This document shows positions 59,234-64,000 of a DNA stretch of 64,000 nt, one piece after another. Position 1 is the first letter of the stretch; each line of letters begins with the position of its first letter. Location of the stretch: positions 248,001 through 312,000 of the forward strand of contig NZ_CADIJL010000002.1 in the NCBI RefSeq assembly GCF_902859695.1, read 5' to 3'. The notes under the pieces are model-generated. The model did no database searches. It worked only from the letters and a program-made list of their open reading frames with translations, and was not told where the DNA came from. The position numbers and the translations under genes are program-made. Origin of the DNA: Achromobacter ruhlandii (GTDB taxonomy: Bacteria; Pseudomonadota; Gammaproteobacteria; Burkholderiales; Burkholderiaceae_B).

Positions 59234-59299
59234 CTACCTGTTCTTGCCGTCGGGCTTTGATTCGTATTGTTCCACTGAATTTTCCATGGGCACCTTCAT
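59234..59299 (-). CDS. possible short ORF or gene remnant
   Basis: A 21-residue frame (MKVPMENSVEQYESKPDGKN and a final Arg) ends 8 bp before the low-GC hypothetical gene. The same frame is open further upstream through about 20 codons that overlap the VOC gene end. It has no clear ribosome site. It could be the tail of a lost gene or chance. Confidence 0.25.
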   Translation of the reverse strand: MKVPMENSVEQYESKPDGKNR

Positions 59300-59319
59300 G
59301 AATTCATAACTCGAATCGC

Positions 59320-59748
59320 TCAATACCGAATTACCACCGACTCCGCCGTCCGCACCGCCGAATCCCGGCAAACCGCCTCGATATTGTTCCCATCCGGATC
59401 CAGCACGAACGCTGCGTAATACCCCTTGTGGTACGCCCGTTCCCCCGGCGCGCCATTGTCGCGCCCGCCGTGGGCCATCGCGGCTTGGTAGAACGCGTCC
59501 ACCATGTCCCGGTCCCGCGCCTGGAACGCCAGATGCAGCCGCCCGGTCAGCTGCCCCTGCACCTCATCACTATCCGGCGTGGAAATGAACAACTCATCCG
59601 CCCAGAAATTCCTGTCATCGGACCCGCCGATCGGAATTCGTAGCGCTTCGAACACGGCGGTATAGAACTTCTTGCTGGCGGGCAGATCACGCACCACCAA
59701 CCCGATGTGATCAATCAAACGGCCCTTGTGTCGTTCTCGGTTCAGCAC
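59320..59748 (-). CDS. VOC (glyoxalase/bleomycin resistance-like) family protein
   Basis: GTG 59748 is well supported by GAGGAG 6 bp upstream and gives 142 residues. Family features are IDHIGLVVRDLPASKKFYTA at the start, LHLAFQARDRDMVDAFYQAA in the middle, and the C-terminal metal-ligand Glu in FVLDPDGNNIEAVCRD. It is probably a metal-dependent lyase, dioxygenase or binding protein of the vicinal-oxygen-chelate superfamily; no specific substrate is evident. The C-terminal 15 residues after NIEAVC are an extra tail. Confidence 0.82.
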   Translation of the reverse strand: MLNRERHKGRLIDHIGLVVRDLPASKKFYTAVFEALRIPIGGSDDRNFWADELFISTPDSDEVQGQLTGRLHLAFQARDRDMVDAFYQAAMAHGGRDNGAPGERAYHKGYYAAFVLDPDGNNIEAVCRDSAVRTAESVVIRY

Positions 59749-59895
59749 GAAACGCTCCTCGTGGTTGAGGGAAAAACAGGGAAATCCGCCGCCCGGGCGC
59801 CGTACCCCTATCTCCCGTGCGACGGCGCCCCGAACTCGCCGATAACTATAATCCCCCCTCGATCCCCGCTTTGACGGCGTTTCCCGCCGTGTCTC

Positions 59896-61833
59896 ATGTC
59901 TGCCACGCCCCTCCGCGTGCTGTCCGTCATCCCGCCGATGACGCAGCTCAATACGCCATACCCGTCCACCGCCTACCTGACCGGCTTCCTGCGCTCCCGC
60001 GGCGTCACGGCCACGCAGGAAGACCTGGCGTTGGCGCTGGTCTTGCGCCTGCTGTCGCCCGACGGCCTGCGCGCCGTGGCGGCCAGGGTGGATGCGTTGC
60101 CGCTGGACAAGCACACCCCCGCGATCCAGGCCTTCGTCGCCATGCAGCCGCGCTACCTGGCCACCATCGCCCCGGTGATCGCCTTCCTGCAAGGGCGCGA
60201 CTCGACGCTGGCCCACCGCATCGTTGGCCGTAACTTCCTGCCTGAAGGCCCGCGCTTCGCTTCGCTGGATGTGTACATGGACGACGAGGGCGGCGACCCG
60301 CTGGGCTGGGCCTTCGGCGCCCTGGGCCTGCAGGACCGCGCCAAGCACTTGGCCACGCTGTATCTGAACGACCTGGCCGACGTGCTGCGCGACGCCATCG
60401 ATCCGCGTTTTGAATTCGTGCGCTACGCCGAATCGCTGGCCGGCAGCCAGCCGACCTTCGACCCGTTGGCCGAAGCGCTGGCCGCGCCGCTGAACCTGGT
60501 CGACGACACCCTGCGCGACCTGACCCTGGAAGCCCTGGCGCGCCACCAGCCCACCATGGTGCTGCTGTCGGTGCCGTTCCCCGGCGCCGTCTACGCCGCC
60601 TTCCGCATCGCCCAGGCGATCAAGGCGCAAGACCCCACGATCATCACCGTGCTGGGCGGCGGCTTCGTCAACACCGAGCTGCGCGAACTGAAAGACCCGC
60701 GCGTCTTCGACTACTTCGACTTCGTTAGCCTCGACGCCGGCGAGCGCCCCTTGCTGGCGCTGATGGAACACGTGCAAGGCAAGCGCTCGCGCCAGCGCCT
60801 GGTGCGCACCTTCCTGCGCGACGCCGACAGCGGCGCGGTGCGCTACGTCAACCTGGTCGAGCCCGACGTCGCCTTCGCCGAGGTCGGCACGCCCACCTGG
60901 GACGGCCTGCCGCTGGACCGCTACCTGTCGCTGCTGGACATGCTCAACCCCATGCACCGCCTGTGGAGTGACGGTCGCTGGAACAAGCTGACCGTGGCGC
61001 ATGGCTGTTACTGGAAGAAGTGCAGCTTCTGTGATGTCAGCCTGGATTACATCGGCCGCTACGAAGGCGCCTCGGCCACGGTGCTGGCCGACCGCATCGA
61101 GGCCATCGTGCAGGAAACCGGGCAGACGGGATTTCACTTCGTCGACGAGGCCGCGCCGCCCAAGTCCCTCAAGGCCCTGGCCACCGAGCTGATCGCGCGC
61201 AACGCCGGCATCTCGTGGTGGGGCAACATCCGCTTCGAGAAAACCTTCACCCCCGAGCTGTGCGAACTGCTGGCCGACAGCGGCTGCATCGCCGTCTCGG
61301 GCGGCCTGGAAGTCGCCTCGGACCGCCTGCTGAACCTGATGAAGAAGGGCGTGTCGGTCGACCAGGTGGCGCGCGTCACGCGCGCCTTCAGCGACGCCGG
61401 CGTCCTGGTGCACGCCTATCTGATGTACGGCTTTCCCACGCAGACCGTGCAGGACACGGTCGACGCGCTGGAATATGTGCGCCAACTGTTCGAAAACGGC
61501 TGTATCCAGAGCGGGTTCTTCCACCGCTTCGCCTGTACGGTGCATTCCCCGGTGGGGCTGAACCCCGAGGAATACGGCGTGACGCTGCGGCCGCTGCCGG
61601 ACGTGACGTTCGCCAAGAACGACATCGGTTTCGACGACCCGACCGGGGTGGATCACGACGCGCTGGGACGGGCGTTGAAGAAGGCGATCTACAACTACAT
61701 GCACGGGATCGGGCTGGACGAGGACGTGCGCACGTGGTTTCCGTTCAAGGTGCCGAAGACGACGGTGGGGCGGCATCGGATTGCCAAGGCGTTGAGCCAA
61801 CAAGCAGGGGGCGAACTGAGGAGCGTGAAATGA
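59896..61833 (+). CDS. B12-binding-type radical SAM protein
   Basis: The protein has 645 residues. The N-terminal part (about 1-290) includes a Rossmann-like B12-binding region (PTMVLLSVPFPGAVYAAF, then ITVLGGGFVNTELRE). The radical SAM core follows with the cluster ligands C371, C376 and C379 in CYWKKCSFC, a CX4CX2C spacing instead of the classic CX3CX2C. SAM-binding strands are seen in FHFVDEAAPPKSLKAL and ISGGLEV-like VSGGLEVASDRLLN. Members act as methyltransferases or cyclases; no partner gene shows the substrate. It is divergent from the VOC gene, with 147 bp between them. Confidence 0.85.
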   Translation: MSATPLRVLSVIPPMTQLNTPYPSTAYLTGFLRSRGVTATQEDLALALVLRLLSPDGLRAVAARVDALPLDKHTPAIQAFVAMQPRYLATIAPVIAFLQGRDSTLAHRIVGRNFLPEGPRFASLDVYMDDEGGDPLGWAFGALGLQDRAKHLATLYLNDLADVLRDAIDPRFEFVRYAESLAGSQPTFDPLAEALAAPLNLVDDTLRDLTLEALARHQPTMVLLSVPFPGAVYAAFRIAQAIKAQDPTIITVLGGGFVNTELRELKDPRVFDYFDFVSLDAGERPLLALMEHVQGKRSRQRLVRTFLRDADSGAVRYVNLVEPDVAFAEVGTPTWDGLPLDRYLSLLDMLNPMHRLWSDGRWNKLTVAHGCYWKKCSFCDVSLDYIGRYEGASATVLADRIEAIVQETGQTGFHFVDEAAPPKSLKALATELIARNAGISWWGNIRFEKTFTPELCELLADSGCIAVSGGLEVASDRLLNLMKKGVSVDQVARVTRAFSDAGVLVHAYLMYGFPTQTVQDTVDALEYVRQLFENGCIQSGFFHRFACTVHSPVGLNPEEYGVTLRPLPDVTFAKNDIGFDDPTGVDHDALGRALKKAIYNYMHGIGLDEDVRTWFPFKVPKTTVGRHRIAKALSQQAGGELRSVK

Positions 61834-62073
61834 GCTTTTCGTCCGGGCGAGCTGTCAGATATCCAGATTGTGAGGGATCTTGATCCAATCTTTGAACAAT
61901 CAGACTTTGCCGGGCGGGCTGTCAGTGGTGAGATCAGCGCCTGGGGTAGTCGCGCCCAGCTATTTCTGAGCTTGAGCGCGATTACCATTTCCGCCGCGTT
62001 ATGCGTTCCTGCAGTGAATGCCGGAACGCACCGCGCAGTGATAAATTTGAAAATTTCCTACAGAAAGCAAGAG
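61834..62073. other. gap between radical SAM and ParA genes, possible remnant
   Basis: This 240-bp stretch has lower GC than the radical SAM gene. A plus-strand frame reads ELSDIQIVRDLDPIFEQSDF from about 61858 and then stays open to 62094, overlapping the ParA end. I do not recognise it, and no ribosome site or start is convincing. It may be the end of a deleted gene at an island boundary. Confidence 0.35.
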
Positions 62074-63144
62074 TTAATCAATGTACTCGATTAATTCCTT
62101 GAGTGCCTGTATGCATTCACTTACTCGATCCGCATTGACTTTGACATTTTGTCCGTGAACCTCGTAGTACCCTTGCTCCATGGCTGAAAGTGGTCTTCCC
62201 AGATGTGCAGATACAACGCCCGCTGTATTAAAGTCACGCAAAGCAACGGCGAAATGGTCGCGAAAATCCGTTAGAGACTTAAGGGGGGTAGGTGTCGCGG
62301 TGAAATACGTCGGATGGGTATTGAATGCGGCAAATAGTGTGTCAGCTGTGGCGTCGGAAAGGGCCTTAAACGCAGTGGCTGCGCCATCGTATTGCGTTAG
62401 ACGATTGCCAACTATGACATGAATTTCGGGTACGGCAAGGCCATGTTTTTGTGCCTGCGCTGCATAGGTCCAGGTTCCATAAATGGGGTGTGGAGGAATC
62501 TGCCCATGTAGTAGGATGAACATCGCATTTGTTGCTACGCGAGATGAGTCGTCCGCATTAACTGGCGTTATTAGCCGTTGTGCTGCTGATACCGCAAGCT
62601 CCGTATAGATGGAGAAGCTTGGATTTGTATCGATAAAGATCATCCATTCTTCATCGTCAGGAGAAGAAATATTATTAATAAAGTTCCAGAAAATCTGGTG
62701 AACCCACTTCCATGGCTGGGTTGCAGGAGTCAGTGCTGGTGCCGCAGACGCAGCGGAAATAGCGGGCGCCATCGGCTCTAGGTTGCCGTCGCCACAAAGG
62801 AGAAACAAATTATCAGGCATAAATTCGTTATAGGCTCGAGCGCCAACGACGAATTTCCACGGGTCGGGCAAGGGGGCGCCGGCACCCCCCGCGATCACTG
62901 TGCTTAAGTAGCCCACTACGGTTTTGGGAGTCGCCTCCATGCATAAGTTAAGAACGCTCTGCTCGCCTTGGACTCCGCCCCCCAATAGCATCATGCTCGA
63001 ATTTGATTGCGGGCATAGGTCAATCACCAGCACATTCACGTCAGGATGTTCTTCTGCATAGCGTGAGGCTAGATGGAAGGTAATGGTGCTCTTACCCACT
63101 CCTCCCTTATTGTTCCAAATTGCATAGCTTCTCAGAAGCGCCAT
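62074..63144 (-). CDS. orphan ParA/MinD-type (deviant Walker A) ATPase, low GC
   Basis: The protein has 356 residues; AGGGAG 4-5 bp before the ATG supports the start. The deviant Walker A is NNKGGVGKST at 11-20 with signature Lys13 and Lys18. Walker A' is VLVIDLCPQSN, and Walker B is WMIFIDTNPS. A later segment reads RLITPVNADDSSR. ParA ATPases move plasmids, chromosomes or protein clusters. No ParB or centromere-like repeats are adjacent, and GC is much lower than the chromosome, so it looks like a stand-alone, horizontally acquired ParA-type gene of the kind found in islands, possibly with a defence role. Confidence 0.85.
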   Translation of the reverse strand: MALLRSYAIWNNKGGVGKSTITFHLASRYAEEHPDVNVLVIDLCPQSNSSMMLLGGGVQGEQSVLNLCMEATPKTVVGYLSTVIAGGAGAPLPDPWKFVVGARAYNEFMPDNLFLLCGDGNLEPMAPAISAASAAPALTPATQPWKWVHQIFWNFINNISSPDDEEWMIFIDTNPSFSIYTELAVSAAQRLITPVNADDSSRVATNAMFILLHGQIPPHPIYGTWTYAAQAQKHGLAVPEIHVIVGNRLTQYDGAATAFKALSDATADTLFAAFNTHPTYFTATPTPLKSLTDFRDHFAVALRDFNTAGVVSAHLGRPLSAMEQGYYEVHGQNVKVNADRVSECIQALKELIEYID

Positions 63145-63208
63145 TTTATCTCCCTAATCGTCACAAGATCTGTCGTAAGTCTACAGCAGCTTTCAATGAT
63201 GAGAGAAT

Positions 63209-64000
63209 TTAATCAGCATAGGGTGGGCTGGGAGAATCGTTGACCTCGCGCTTGAATTCTCCAGGCCCCATCCCAAATTCCCTCCGGAACGCCGCCGCGA
63301 AGTGGCTGGGATTCGAATACCCCATATCGAACGCTACCTCCATCACCGTCACCTTGCCCGCCCGCAGCCGGTGCTGCGCCTCGCGCATCCGCGCCTGCTG
63401 GAACAAGCCGTAGACGCTGTGCCCGAACAACTCGCGAAAGCCGCGCTTGATGCGCATGGCGCTCAAACCCGTCTCCGCGGCCATCTGCGCCAGCGTGGGC
63501 GGGTGGGCGAGGTCGGCCAGCAGATAGTCGCGCGCCGCCATCAGGCGTTGCCGTTGCGGCGTGACGGCATTGGTCCGGCGAGTGTCCGCGTGGCCGGCCT
63601 CGAGAAACAGGCCCGTGAGCATCATGGCCTGCGCTTCGCGGATCAGCCGTGCGCCGGGGGGGGCGCAGGCGGGCGTGCGCAGGTGCTTCAACTCGCGGCT
63701 GATGGCCAGCGCGGCTTGATGCAGCTTTTCGCCGCGGTAGCCGGTGCGAAAGTAACTGCCGGAGTCCAGTGAGCGCCGCAGCGCCGCGTCCTCTTCGTCC
63801 TCGATCCACGTGCGCAGCACGTCCGGTCGCAGCGCAACGGTCAGGCTCTCGCATACCCCATGTTGGGCAAAGTGTCCACGGCGATCTGGCGTGTAGTACA
63901 AGCAGCCCGACGTTTCCCTGATGGCCTCGCCCTGTCCGGCGACGCCGCCTTCCAGCCAGCAATCGGTCTTGCCGCGCAATTGGTACGACAGCAATACGCG
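63209..64000 (-). CDS. AraC-family regulator, PchR-like, 5' end outside window
   Basis: The frame is open to the right edge, so the N-terminus is probably missing. The visible 260 or so residues include a sensor part with LRGKTDCWLEGG and CLYYTPDRRGH. The AraC double HTH is PTLAQMAAETGLSAMRIKRG, then VTVMEVAFDMGYSNPSHFAA, then FRREFGMGPGEFKR. The FREEFG-type end and LxGxxDxxLEG motif resemble PchR/AlcR regulators of siderophore uptake. A receptor or siderophore locus may lie just beyond the window. A run of eight C bases (63656-63663 read on the minus strand) lies in the coding sequence. Confidence 0.8.
   Translation of the reverse strand, partial: RVLLSYQLRGKTDCWLEGGVAGQGEAIRETSGCLYYTPDRRGHFAQHGVCESLTVALRPDVLRTWIEDEEDAALRRSLDSGSYFRTGYRGEKLHQAALAISRELKHLRTPACAPPGARLIREAQAMMLTGLFLEAGHADTRRTNAVTPQRQRLMAARDYLLADLAHPPTLAQMAAETGLSAMRIKRGFRELFGHSVYGLFQQARMREAQHRLRAGKVTVMEVAFDMGYSNPSHFAAAFRREFGMGPGEFKREVNDSPSPPYAD

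Noticed and set aside
59320-61803. An 827-codon minus-strand frame ending in the VOC protein
   Set aside because: Only the last 142 codons are a real domain, with GAGGAG and GTG at 59748. The rest is antisense to the radical SAM gene.

Overview
This is a GC-rich chromosomal window from a betaproteobacterium of the Alcaligenaceae, most likely Achromobacter, with Bordetella the main alternative. The main reasons are four TctC/Bug-type solute receptors without membrane partners, several CaiB/BaiF CoA-transferase clusters, a filamentous-haemagglutinin-type two-partner secretion pair, and FhuE/FauA-like siderophore receptors. No rRNA, tRNA, CRISPR array or intact insertion sequence was seen.

Layout. 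0-6.6 kb: a TpsB transporter and the first 1619 codons of a large TpsA exoprotein (minus strand, running off the left edge), divergent from a REC-AraC response regulator and a 7TMR-DISM hybrid kinase (7.0-10.5 kb). 10.5-24.6 kb: mostly housekeeping and hypothetical genes: an O-methyltransferase/TetR divergent pair with a clear palindromic operator, two overlapping membrane-anchored genes that each carry a His/Cys pair, an NCS1 permease, an alpha/beta hydrolase, a divergent MurA paralogue, an EF-hand protein, a secreted-type nuclease and others. 24.8-29.8 kb: an iron-regulated TonB receptor, a diguanylate cyclase and two small genes. 29.9-42.6 kb: two catabolic clusters facing each other. The plus-strand cluster has two Bug receptors, a flavin reductase, a GST, a CMD-family protein and an amidohydrolase. 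The minus-strand cluster has CoA-transferase, crotonase, CoA-transferase, a tandem-fused acyl-CoA dehydrogenase, a Bug receptor and a LysR regulator. 42.8 kb: an FMN-dependent 2-hydroxyacid dehydrogenase.

44.1-48.2 kb is the most unusual part. A secreted SH3-like protein gene is followed by three genes of visibly lower GC: an unknown, an exported beta-propeller-like protein, and a protein with a phospholipase-A2-like Ca-loop and HD active site. Two degenerate copies of the 3' end of the SH3-like gene lie directly after the first and third inserted genes. This looks like a toxin/immunity-style cassette locus built by recombination at that 3' end.

48.4-64 kb: a second TonB receptor with an upstream Fur-like box; two small proteins; an exported prephenate dehydratase; a LysR gene divergent from an HpcH lyase, CoA-transferase (with five in-frame 21-bp repeats), cyclase, Bug and CMD operon; a low-GC hypothetical gene; a VOC protein; a B12-binding-type radical SAM protein; a low-GC orphan ParA-type ATPase; and a PchR-like AraC regulator cut by the right edge.

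Together the genes suggest a metabolically versatile environmental or opportunistic bacterium that takes up carboxylates and siderophores, degrades CoA-activated acids, and carries surface and probable interbacterial-competition proteins. All functional statements are read from sequence motifs; no database search was run.
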